Below are positions 37,580 through 46,523 of a stretch of 64,000 nucleotides of DNA, one piece after another. The DNA lies in NCBI RefSeq assembly GCF_900005765.1, contig NC_041689.1, forward strand, positions 1 to 64,000. The letters are read 5' to 3'. Position numbers and translations under genes: made by a program. Under the pieces are notes generated by a model. That model did not search any database and had not been told where the DNA came from. It saw nothing but the letters and a program-made list of their open reading frames with translations. This stretch comes from Plasmodium relictum. Lineage: Eukaryota; Apicomplexa; Aconoidasida; Haemosporida; Plasmodiidae. The number at the start of each line of letters is the position of its first letter. Positions within the stretch are counted from its first letter, which is position 1.

Positions 37580-40500
37580 TTAATAATGAAAAAAATAATT
37601 ATATAATTCGATATCATGTAATCGAAGTAAATTTCTCATTTCAAAATATGTTTCCTTTGAAACAGCTTGATTTCCAATTAAATTTTTAACATTCTTTTTT
37701 TGTTTAGTGCCAGCTTTTAGATACTTCAAATAAGAAGGAAAAAAAAGAGCTATAAATTTGGGTGTAATAAATGTTTCAGTAAAAGAAATTATTCCATTAA
37801 CATGCTCACTTCTTTTTCTATTTTCGCCTATATTTGATTTGAATTGATAAGTTATTTCATGAAATTTATTAAAATAAGATCCTGAATTTATACTTAATTC
37901 ATTTTTATTTTCAATTAAAGACGAACCATTTTTTTTTTCTTTATTTATTTCGTTATATTCCTTTTCATACTGATTATTCCAATATTCTATAATCAACAAT
38001 ATGTAGCAAGGAAAAAAACTAGAGAATAATTCATGATTTCCGCGCAAAAAAAAACTATATTTAGATGCAATACTGTCGATGCTATTTTTATTTTGGTTAA
38101 TTAATTTTTTAATTGCAATCATAATATATCTGTCATACAATTCTTTTCTTACTATACTAAAATGGTGATAATATTTATTCATAGGATTTGTTTTAAATGT
38201 AAAAGACATTTTTAATGTATCAGGATTTTGCATAAAATATTCAAATTTTTTTTTTTTAATTACATGTACAGTATATTTCTCCTCTGAATCAGGAGGGAAT
38301 AAAGGATTTCCTATTGGAATTCTAGGATTTTTGTTACATACGAGATAATATCTATAAGTTATTCTAAAATGATCATTTATAAATCTTATAATATCATCGC
38401 TTAAATTGTCATATGATTTTCTCATTAAAAGATTTGAGCAATCTATTCCTCGAAAAGAATAATCAATAATACTCAAATTAGAAATCAATGTTGCAATATC
38501 AGATAAACTATTATAAAAAAATAAATAATTTTCTTTTAATAATGATAAGATTTGAAATTTCTCAGATATACTCATCATATCAGCTTTATTATCCAAGTCT
38601 TTAAATATGTTGATATAAGAATGATTTTTTCTATTCATGTTATCGGGTCCCTTATCCATTAATTCTATTTGGGTAATATTTAAAGGGTTTATTAAATTTT
38701 TTACTTTATTCTTCGTTCCTAAAACATTATTTTTTGTGTTATCAATTTTGTTTATCTCTTCATTATTATTTATGCTTAAAGAAGATTTGCATACATTTTT
38801 ATTTGTAATGTCTTCAATAAAATTATCTTCATTTTTATGTGTGCATAGACTACTAAAATGAAAATCGCAATTTAAATTGTTTGATGAATGCAAATCTCTT
38901 GTTGAAATAATTTCTGTACCTATATTACGATATAATACTTTTTTAACAAAACCAAATATATCATTTTGACATAAAGTAGAAACATTATTTATTTCTTCAA
39001 GAGACATCTTATTTAGATCAGGAATTCTATTTAAAAAATCTAATGCGTTAAAACATGATCGTATATCTCCATTACAATTATGTGCATAATGCTTTATAAT
39101 TTCTTTTGTTTCTTTATTTGACTTTATCATTCTACAATAATATTTTTCAGTTAATATTTTTTCAAGATACAGTGAATGTATTTTTTTTAATTTTATAAAA
39201 TGAACATATGGGGAGTAATTAATATCAATTCCTAGTAACGTATTAACTGTCTTTATTTGTTCATAGGAATTTATACAAATTACTATAGGATGGATTGTAT
39301 AACATTCTAAATATTTTTGGTGATTCTTTTCTTTTGAATACTTTAAGTATTCTTGTTTGCAGTGATCTACACGATTAAATACAAATTGCATGGAAGCCTT
39401 GCAACTATCTCTAAATTCTTCTGAATGTTCTAATTCTGTAACTGGTAGTTCATCAATAATAACAGCGCGAGTTACTATATAATTTTCTTCATAATGTAAT
39501 TTCTTTTTTTCTTCTTCCCTTTTTTTTTTTAAATCGATATTCATTATTCTTTTATATAAACTATTAGTTGTAATTAAGCAGTCCATCTTTTCTTTTGAAT
39601 TATTAGCTATAAAGGAATCAGTTATTTTATCTCTTAAATCAATAACTTCAACAAATTTGTCAAGCAAATTTGTTTTTAAATCATTACTTTCATTAAGATA
39701 GATAATGGTTTCTTCAAATAAATCATTAGACTTATCTAATTTATTTATTATTTTTTTATTTAATTTATAAATTTCGTATAAATAATTCATCAATTTTTTA
39801 TATAATTTATCAGATATATTTAATTCATCATTTAATTTTTCTTTTAAATGATTTCCTTTAATTGAATCATTTATTTGTTCACATGAATTATTATCATAAA
39901 TTGGATCATTTGTTTTACTCGTTGAATTATTATTTTCAACAAAAAAATCAATTTCTTTATATAAATTATTAGTTATTGTGAAATTACTATTTAACTTTTT
40001 AATTGAATTATTGTTTTCAGTTGAATCATTTTTTTTTTTTATAGAATTTTTCTCTATATTTAAGTTATCATCTATTCTTCCATTTGAACTATTTGCTGCA
40101 ATAAAATCATTAATTATTTCTTCCTTTAAATGATTAATTACACTTGAGTTAATAATAAATATATCCTTTAAATGATTACTTAAGAACATATTATTAATTA
40201 TAAGTTCTTTTACTGTATTGCTGATATTAAAATCGTTAATTATATATTCATTAATATAGTTAGCGACAATTAAATCAATTAACTTTCCTTTGTAATTTTC
40301 ATCTTTAACTGAATCATTTATTTTTTTATTTATACAATTACCTAAAATAATATTATCAAGTCCTTCCTTTTTTTCTTTATTTTCTCTAAAATTTATTTCA
40401 TTTATTATTTCATTTAATTTGTAATCAATTTCTAAACATTCACTTATTTTTTGCTTTAAATTATTAGTTACAGTTAACTCTTTTATTATATCCTTTGATT

Positions 40501-41815
40501 TATTATATTCAATAAAATATTTAATTTCTCTATTTAATTTGCTTGATATATGATCACTGTTTGTTTCATCAGAATTATTACTAGTAAAATAATCGTATAT
40601 TTCTTTTAACCTGAAATTATTTTTTTTATGTTTCTTCAAATAATCGTTATGCATTAGCAAATCCTCAATTTTTTTCTTCAAGTTTTTTGTTTTAATTAAG
40701 TAATTTAATTCTTCTTTTAAAGTATTGGATAAAATTAAATCTTCATTTATTTCTTCCTTCAAGTTATTATATAAATTTAAATTATTAATTATTTTCTTAT
40801 TCAAATAGTTTGACTCATTAAAGCCCTTATTTATTTTTTCATTTAAATTATTGGACTCATTTAAATCATTAATTATATGTTCGCTATAATTGTTATCAAC
40901 AAATAAATCAATAATTCTTTTTTTCTTTATTTTATTAGCTTCAATAGAATTTTCAATAATTTGCTCCTTCAATTTTTGTGATAAATCTAAAACACTATTT
41001 ATTTTTTTCATTATTTTATCAGCAACAACAGAGTTTTTATTTATTATTCTATTGAAATCATTAGATACAAATAGACAATCATTTTCCCTTTCTTCTAATA
41101 GATTCGTTTTAATTAAATTCAGCAATATACTTATAAATAAATCATGTACTTTAAAGAAACCATTTGCTATTCTTCCATTAATATTATTAGTTTCAATTGA
41201 ATCTTCTATTATTTTTTTTTTTAGGTTAGTAATTAAAGCATAGTCATTTATTTTTATATTTCTGTTATTAGTTTCTGTGGAAATTTTTAATATTTTATTT
41301 GAATAAAAATTTTCTTCTGCATTATTTATTCTTTTTATTTTATTAGAAGTTTCAATTTGTAATAGGTTATCACATTTTTTTCTATTTTGTTCTTTTTTTT
41401 TTTCTAATAATATTTTTGGTTTTTCGGTATTTCCTATTTGGCAATTAGAGTATAATAAGAAATTATTATAAGGATGATAATAATGATTATTTTCTTCTTC
41501 TTCATTCATACTTCTAATGAAATTGATGCGATCCTGTGATTCAGGCTCATAGTAGCATTCTCTCATATTTAATTTATCACATAGATATTTTATTAATGTT
41601 GTTTTTCCACTTCCTGGAGAACCTAATATAATGCATATGTTTTTCAAATTGAATACATCTACATCTTGCCAATCTCTACAATAACTTTTTAATTCATTAC
41701 TTAAAATTGGATCATTGTTAAATTTTATTAAATTTATAAAAAACTTTAAAATGCTTGATTTATCCTTCGGATTCATTAATATTTCATCAAAACTCTTTGG
41801 CATATAATTATTCAT
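37580..41815 (-). CDS. RAD17: RAD17-like checkpoint clamp-loader ATPase with a giant repeat insert (1411 aa)
   Basis: A single exon starting at ATG 41815. The N-terminus has an RFC-type opening (MPKSFDEILMNPKDKSSIL) and a perfect Walker A (GSPGSGKT, residues 65-72). A Walker B-like RAVIIDELPVTE is at ~783-794, then HPIVICIN (sensor 1 region) and HNCNGDIRSCFNALDFL, which closely matches the NGDIRSAINSLQF segment of RAD17/Rad24. RAD17 replaces RFC1 in an RFC complex that loads the 9-1-1 clamp at damaged or stalled DNA. Its usual length is 600-700 aa; here ~610 residues (155-765) of a 14-residue repeat are inserted between Walker A and Walker B. An ordinary RFC subunit is less likely, because the N-terminal box and the IRS motif favour RAD17. 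The sequence says nothing of regulation; the gene shares a 603-bp divergent region with TIM10. Confidence 0.75.
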   Translation of the reverse strand: MNNYMPKSFDEILMNPKDKSSILKFFINLIKFNNDPILSNELKSYCRDWQDVDVFNLKNICIILGSPGSGKTTLIKYLCDKLNMRECYYEPESQDRINFIRSMNEEEENNHYYHPYNNFLLYSNCQIGNTEKPKILLEKKKEQNRKKCDNLLQIETSNKIKRINNAEENFYSNKILKISTETNNRNIKINDYALITNLKKKIIEDSIETNNINGRIANGFFKVHDLFISILLNLIKTNLLEERENDCLFVSNDFNRIINKNSVVADKIMKKINSVLDLSQKLKEQIIENSIEANKIKKKRIIDLFVDNNYSEHIINDLNESNNLNEKINKGFNESNYLNKKIINNLNLYNNLKEEINEDLILSNTLKEELNYLIKTKNLKKKIEDLLMHNDYLKKHKKNNFRLKEIYDYFTSNNSDETNSDHISSKLNREIKYFIEYNKSKDIIKELTVTNNLKQKISECLEIDYKLNEIINEINFRENKEKKEGLDNIILGNCINKKINDSVKDENYKGKLIDLIVANYINEYIINDFNISNTVKELIINNMFLSNHLKDIFIINSSVINHLKEEIINDFIAANSSNGRIDDNLNIEKNSIKKKNDSTENNNSIKKLNSNFTITNNLYKEIDFFVENNNSTSKTNDPIYDNNSCEQINDSIKGNHLKEKLNDELNISDKLYKKLMNYLYEIYKLNKKIINKLDKSNDLFEETIIYLNESNDLKTNLLDKFVEVIDLRDKITDSFIANNSKEKMDCLITTNSLYKRIMNIDLKKKREEEKKKLHYEENYIVTRAVIIDELPVTELEHSEEFRDSCKASMQFVFNRVDHCKQEYLKYSKEKNHQKYLECYTIHPIVICINSYEQIKTVNTLLGIDINYSPYVHFIKLKKIHSLYLEKILTEKYYCRMIKSNKETKEIIKHYAHNCNGDIRSCFNALDFLNRIPDLNKMSLEEINNVSTLCQNDIFGFVKKVLYRNIGTEIISTRDLHSSNNLNCDFHFSSLCTHKNEDNFIEDITNKNVCKSSLSINNNEEINKIDNTKNNVLGTKNKVKNLINPLNITQIELMDKGPDNMNRKNHSYINIFKDLDNKADMMSISEKFQILSLLKENYLFFYNSLSDIATLISNLSIIDYSFRGIDCSNLLMRKSYDNLSDDIIRFINDHFRITYRYYLVCNKNPRIPIGNPLFPPDSEEKYTVHVIKKKKFEYFMQNPDTLKMSFTFKTNPMNKYYHHFSIVRKELYDRYIMIAIKKLINQNKNSIDSIASKYSFFLRGNHELFSSFFPCYILLIIEYWNNQYEKEYNEINKEKKNGSSLIENKNELSINSGSYFNKFHEITYQFKSNIGENRKRSEHVNGIISFTETFITPKFIALFFPSYLKYLKAGTKQKKNVKNLIGNQAVSKETYFEMRNLLRLHDIELYNYFFHY
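39521..41353 (-). repeat. Degenerate 42-bp (14-residue) coding repeat array in the RAD17-like gene
   Basis: About 40 degenerate units run between residues ~155 and ~765. The consensus is roughly [NS]-x-L-K-[EK]-[KE]-I-N-[DE]-x-[LF]-x-x-[SN]. The key Leu/Ile recurs every 14 residues with only occasional steps of 13, for example at 268, 282, 296, 310, 324, 338, 352, 366, 379, 393; at 521, 535, 549, 563; and at 657, 671, 685, 699, 713, 727. Units differ at most positions, so this is an old array under selection for its pattern and not recent slippage. Confidence 0.85.
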
Positions 41816-42418
41816 TTTATTATATCATTTTTAAAAAGAAAATTATTACAAAAAAGAAAAGAAAAAAAGGTCTCTTTTTTCATTTTCAAATGCAGTGAGT
41901 CTATTATATACATTTAAAAAAAAAAAAAAAAAAAAAAAACATGCATTATGAATGTAATTATACCATTTCTTTTTTCTTTAAATATATTTTTTTTTATTTA
42001 AGATAAAATGTAAAATATCTAATATATTTTTCATTGTTTTAATAAAAAAATGAAAAAATTGTAAGTTTATTTTATATTGTTATTTTGAGAAATATTAATA
42101 ATTTAAGATTCTTTTATTTTCTTTTTAATAATAGCTTAAAAAAAATAACAATTTAATTATTATAAAAACAGTATTACTTTATTATATTATTTTTTTAAAT
42201 TATTTTATTTCTATTAAAAAATATATAATTTTTATGAAAAATATTTTTTTAAGAAAAATATCCAAAAAAGAAGAAAAAATAATATTATTATAAAAAGATC
42301 AAATCATTTTTGTAAAGAAAAAAGGCTTTATATTATTTAAAAACAAAAAAAAAAAAATTTTTTTTTTGTGAAGTGTTTTTATTAAAGAAAAAAATATTAT
42401 TGTATTTTTAGTAACAAA
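41816..42418. promoter_or_regulatory. Divergent intergenic region between RAD17-like gene and TIM10
   Basis: These 603 bp hold both promoters. An A-run of about 29 lies at 41911-41939, and long T/A runs lie just before the TIM10 start (42347-42368). From 42330 on the sequence is also part of the 949-bp exact repeat. No specific element is recognised. Confidence 0.6.
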
Positions 42419-43278
42419 ATGAATGATAATATTAGTAAAGTAAATAGTACAGTTGTTGAATTATTAGGTATGTCTGATTTGTTTAAACGAATGCAGAATG
42501 CTTGCTGGGGTAAGTGCATACCAGATGTAAATGATTCTTTTTTATCAGTAGGTGAAACAAGTTGTGTTGATAGATGTGTTCATAAATATATGGAAATACA
42601 TACATTAGTTGGAAAAAATTTACAAGAATCTCAAATTTCAAAATAGAATACGAACAAAAAAAAAAAAATAAAAAGAAAAGAAATAATAATTTTTTTATTT
42701 TAGATACATATAATATTATATATTATTTGCTTCTATTTTTTAATTTTATAAATAACTTTAAATTCTTTCTTTACTTTTTTTTTTTATACTGAAAAATATT
42801 TATAATATTAATTTTTAAAATTTATGATAATTATTTTCTAACAAAATTATTATTTATTTTTGTTTTCTATAATTATTTTCTTTTTCTTTTTTTTATATAT
42901 ATAATTAATATAACTCCTGTTTGTGTATACTAAAGTAATATTTTATTATTTTAATAAATTTTATAGAATTTTTTAACTTAAATTTTCTTTTTTTTCGTTT
43001 CTTTTAAAAAAGTAAAAATAGAAAAAATCTGTTTTTTATTTTTATTAATAAAATTTATAATATCTATATTATTATAAAAAAAAATATGATTTTTTATTTT
43101 TGAAGTGTTAATGTGTATAGAAATAAAAAAAAAAAAATTATATATCAAGTTGATAATAGTTGTATTTTTCTTTAGTATTTTTTTCATATAAAATAAAAAT
43201 ATATATATAATAAATAATTATATATTTTTCTTTCATAAATATTATTTCTTATAATTTAAATATAGTATGTTATATAAA
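42330..43278. repeat. 949-bp exact direct repeat, left copy (ends at gap)
   Basis: Positions 42330-43278 match 43579-44527 at a constant offset of 1249. Every stretch I compared is identical, including homopolymer lengths (13 A then 10 T before TIM10), the TIM10 gene and its 3' region. The copy ends exactly at the first N. Positions 42647-43278 downstream of TIM10 are A/T-rich 3' DNA with no supported gene. Confidence 0.95.
42419..42646 (+). CDS. TIM10: Mitochondrial intermembrane-space chaperone TIM10
   Basis: A single exon of 75 aa. It has the twin CX3C motif of small TIM proteins: C29-WGK-C33 and C49-VDR-C53, 15 residues apart, within the normal range. The flanking pieces LFKRMQNACWGKCIP and CVDRCVHKYMEIHTLVGKNL follow the pattern of TIM10 more closely than TIM9 or TIM8. 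Small TIMs are imported reduced by Mia40-type oxidation, form two internal disulfides, assemble as TIM9-TIM10 hexamers and escort hydrophobic carrier proteins across the intermembrane space. Length is normal. The start is the only sensible ATG, just before helix 1. An identical copy lies 1249 bp downstream beyond the assembly gap; probably only one gene exists. Confidence 0.9.
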   Translation: MNDNISKVNSTVVELLGMSDLFKRMQNACWGKCIPDVNDSFLSVGETSCVDRCVHKYMEIHTLVGKNLQESQISK

Positions 43279-43578
43279 NNNNNNNNNNNNNNNNNNNNNN
43301 NNNNNNNNNNNNNNNNNNNNNNNNNNNNNNNNNNNNNNNNNNNNNNNNNNNNNNNNNNNNNNNNNNNNNNNNNNNNNNNNNNNNNNNNNNNNNNNNNNNN
43401 NNNNNNNNNNNNNNNNNNNNNNNNNNNNNNNNNNNNNNNNNNNNNNNNNNNNNNNNNNNNNNNNNNNNNNNNNNNNNNNNNNNNNNNNNNNNNNNNNNNN
43501 NNNNNNNNNNNNNNNNNNNNNNNNNNNNNNNNNNNNNNNNNNNNNNNNNNNNNNNNNNNNNNNNNNNNNNNNNNNNNN
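43279..43578. other. Assembly gap of exactly 300 N
   Basis: A run of 300 Ns, a round number that suggests an estimated scaffold gap. Because both flanks are the same 949 bp, the gap is probably not real missing sequence. Confidence 0.97.
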
Positions 43579-44527
43579 ATATTATTTAAAAACAAAAAAA
43601 AAAAAATTTTTTTTTTGTGAAGTGTTTTTATTAAAGAAAAAAATATTATTGTATTTTTAGTAACAAAATGAATGATAATATTAGTAAAGTAAATAGTACA
43701 GTTGTTGAATTATTAGGTATGTCTGATTTGTTTAAACGAATGCAGAATGCTTGCTGGGGTAAGTGCATACCAGATGTAAATGATTCTTTTTTATCAGTAG
43801 GTGAAACAAGTTGTGTTGATAGATGTGTTCATAAATATATGGAAATACATACATTAGTTGGAAAAAATTTACAAGAATCTCAAATTTCAAAATAGAATAC
43901 GAACAAAAAAAAAAAAATAAAAAGAAAAGAAATAATAATTTTTTTATTTTAGATACATATAATATTATATATTATTTGCTTCTATTTTTTAATTTTATAA
44001 ATAACTTTAAATTCTTTCTTTACTTTTTTTTTTTATACTGAAAAATATTTATAATATTAATTTTTAAAATTTATGATAATTATTTTCTAACAAAATTATT
44101 ATTTATTTTTGTTTTCTATAATTATTTTCTTTTTCTTTTTTTTATATATATAATTAATATAACTCCTGTTTGTGTATACTAAAGTAATATTTTATTATTT
44201 TAATAAATTTTATAGAATTTTTTAACTTAAATTTTCTTTTTTTTCGTTTCTTTTAAAAAAGTAAAAATAGAAAAAATCTGTTTTTTATTTTTATTAATAA
44301 AATTTATAATATCTATATTATTATAAAAAAAAATATGATTTTTTATTTTTGAAGTGTTAATGTGTATAGAAATAAAAAAAAAAAAATTATATATCAAGTT
44401 GATAATAGTTGTATTTTTCTTTAGTATTTTTTTCATATAAAATAAAAATATATATATAATAAATAATTATATATTTTTCTTTCATAAATATTATTTCTTA
44501 TAATTTAAATATAGTATGTTATATAAA
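43579..44527. repeat. 949-bp exact direct repeat, right copy (starts at gap)
   Basis: This begins at the first base after the Ns and matches 42330-43278 throughout, ending at 44527, where the left copy runs into the gap. The symmetry around the gap indicates overlapping contig ends and not a biological tandem duplication. Confidence 0.95.
43668..43895 (+). CDS. TIM10: Second, identical copy of TIM10, probably an assembly artefact
   Basis: The 75-aa protein and the surrounding DNA are the same as at 42419-42646, with the twin CX3C motif intact. No synonymous change was seen, and the identity extends through noncoding A/T DNA that normally drifts quickly. It should not be counted as a second gene unless long reads show a true duplication. 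Confidence 0.85.
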   Translation: MNDNISKVNSTVVELLGMSDLFKRMQNACWGKCIPDVNDSFLSVGETSCVDRCVHKYMEIHTLVGKNLQESQISK

Positions 44528-44735
44528 AGTATTATTAAGTATAATTATACTTTTTTTTCTTTATCATCATAGATTTTATTTTATTTTTTTATGGTAATAA
44601 TTTAAATTCTTTTTTGTTTTAATATGTTTTTAGTTATTTTTTAATTTAAATTTTTATCTTTTTTTTTTTTTTTTTTTTTCCTTTTTTCTTTCTTTTAGTA
44701 AAGTGTAAATGGTTTTATAAAATTAATTTATTGTA
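43896..44735. other. Intergenic between TIM10 and the DUF4460 gene
   Basis: A/T-rich noncoding DNA. Up to 44527 it repeats the DNA left of the gap; from 44528 on it is unique and includes a T-run at about 44659-44680. It probably holds the TIM10 3' UTR and the promoter of the next gene. A 69-codon minus-strand frame at 44227-44436 (also at 42978-43187) is low-complexity and not supported. Confidence 0.65.
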
Positions 44736-45997
44736 ATGTTGATAAAATTCTTCAATTGTTTCATCAGGTATAATAATTATTTTCTATTAAAGAATTACGT
44801 TTTTAAATTTGAAAACAAGAGATATTATGATTCGCGCTTTTTCAGAAAAAGTGTTAGGAGATTACTTCACTTTTTTTATAAGGAGGTTCATCCAGATTTA
44901 ACTAGCAATTTACCTGATGATTTGAAAAAAGTAAATAATGAATCATTAAGTGTTTTAAATTCATATATAGATATTTTAAGTCACTCAAAAAAAAATGAGA
45001 ATAACATGTTTATAGGAAAAAGCTTAGTATTTTTTAAAGTTTTTGAAAATTCTGAAAATAAAATAATTAAAGGAAGATATAAAAATATTATAATTAAATT
45101 GCCAACAATATCACATAATTTATCTATTGATGAAAAAGAAAAAATTACTGCAAAATTAATTTATGATATTAAAAATTCTGTTGAAAAAACAAAAAGAAAA
45201 AGCATCTTTGATGATAATATTGAAAATATTTACAACATCTTTGATGAAGAAGAAAATAAAAAAAAAAGTGATATTAATAATATATGGGAAGATTTAACTA
45301 ATTATGTAAAAGATACAGAAGCGTTATACCAACCATCTGAAGAAGAAATAGAATTAAAAAGAAGAAAAAAGAGTTATTTTTATTATATAAAAAAAAAATT
45401 AGAATCAAAATATCAGAAAATAAATCATAAAAAAAGAAGAAAAACAAAAATACAAAAAATTAATGAAATTGCGAGTAAAATAGTTCAAGAAAAATTTTCT
45501 CATGCCAAGCATCACACTTATGATCAAACATTAGTTAAACAAAGTTATAAAATTATTCAAAATGGGTATAATCCCAATTTAATTTTTTTTCATAAGGATA
45601 TAAATGAAAAAGAAAAAAAAAAAGGAATAGAAAATTTATGTGGCATGAATTTAAAGGATGATGCCGATAAATGGTTATTAGAAAATTGTCTAAAATTATT
45701 GAAAAATCATCAAACACCTATTCCATTAGTTATCTACTCTGAAAAAAAAATTCAATTATCATCAACATATGGATTTATATATGTAATTATTACTTTCATA
45801 ATACCATTATATATATATATTATCTTTATATGCATATTGTAATATTTTTTTTTTTTCTCTCCTTTTAGATTCCTTATGACTTTTGCTTAAATGATTTATT
45901 TGCATTCTTAGAAAAAAATGTTGATAAAGCAAGGAGTATTAGAAAAAAAGTTATAAAAATAAAATTTAAATAAATTAATAGAAAATAAAATTCAATA
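44736..45997 (+). CDS. DUF4460/TCAIM-like protein, probably mitochondrial, two exons (391 aa)
   Basis: Predicted structure is join(44736..45782, 45869..45997), phase 0, with an 86-bp intron (GTAATT...TTTTAG). Residues ~36-75 contain RRLLHFFYKEVHPDL and NNESLSVLNSYIDIL, the DUF4460 signature known from the mammalian mitochondrial protein TCAIM: a J-domain-like helix pair with an HPD motif. The N-terminus is basic and aromatic (MLIKFFNCFIRYNNYFLLKN), consistent with mitochondrial import. The central part is Lys-rich with long charged helices (about 120-260). The exon 2 product IPYDFCLNDLFAFLEKNVD resembles the C-terminal end of the TCAIM family. The 3' end is not certain: an alternative GTTATA donor at 45950 could join a third exon at 46076-46099 (VIESFEL then stop) after a strong T-rich CAG acceptor. 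Function in parasites is unknown; the family has been linked to mitochondrial chaperone or metabolic control. Confidence 0.75.
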
Positions 45998-46523
45998 AAG
46001 ATTAGTATAATATAATAACCAATTATTTTATAGTTAAAGAATAATATTATTTTTATTATTATTTTTTTTCTACAGGTGATAGAAAGCTTTGAATTATGAT
46101 ATAAAAAGAGAGAGAGAAAAAAAAAAGTTACTTAAAAATCAAGTTATAGAAGATTAAAATTTTTTTTTATTTTTTTAAATAAAGAAAAAACATCTATAAA
46201 ATTAATTTAAATTATATTGATTTAATTAGAATATTAATAATTATTTTACGTTTATTTAATTTTATAAATATTTATATACTTAAGAATGTATATATATATA
46301 TATTTCATAAAGTTTAAAACAAATAAACAAAACATAAATTATATAGTTAAATACGAAAATAAACAAAAAAAAGGAAAATATAATGCATATATATATATCC
46401 TGATATAAAAACAAGAGAAAAAGTTTTATTTATAAATTATGGAACAAACTATAAAAAAAAAAAATAGAAATTTTAAATAAATTAAACTATTAATAAGAGA
46501 TACTATATTAAAATATACTTATT
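45998..46523. other. Convergent intergenic region between DUF4460 and RING genes
   Basis: These 526 bp of A/T-rich DNA hold both 3' ends. A T-rich tract ending in CTACAG at 46070-46075 looks like a splice acceptor and may serve an extra last exon of the DUF4460 gene (46076-46099). A short (TA)n lies near 46287-46303. Nothing else is recognised. Confidence 0.6.

Noticed and set aside
40890-41243. 117-codon plus-strand frame opposite the RAD17-like gene.
   Set aside because: It lies wholly opposite the coding repeat array; its length comes from the regular 42-bp pattern on the sense strand.
42978-43187. 69-codon minus-strand frame downstream of TIM10 (and its copy at 44227-44436).
   Set aside because: Lys/Ile/Asn/Phe-only composition, no motif; its two copies come from the assembly duplication and are not evidence of conservation.
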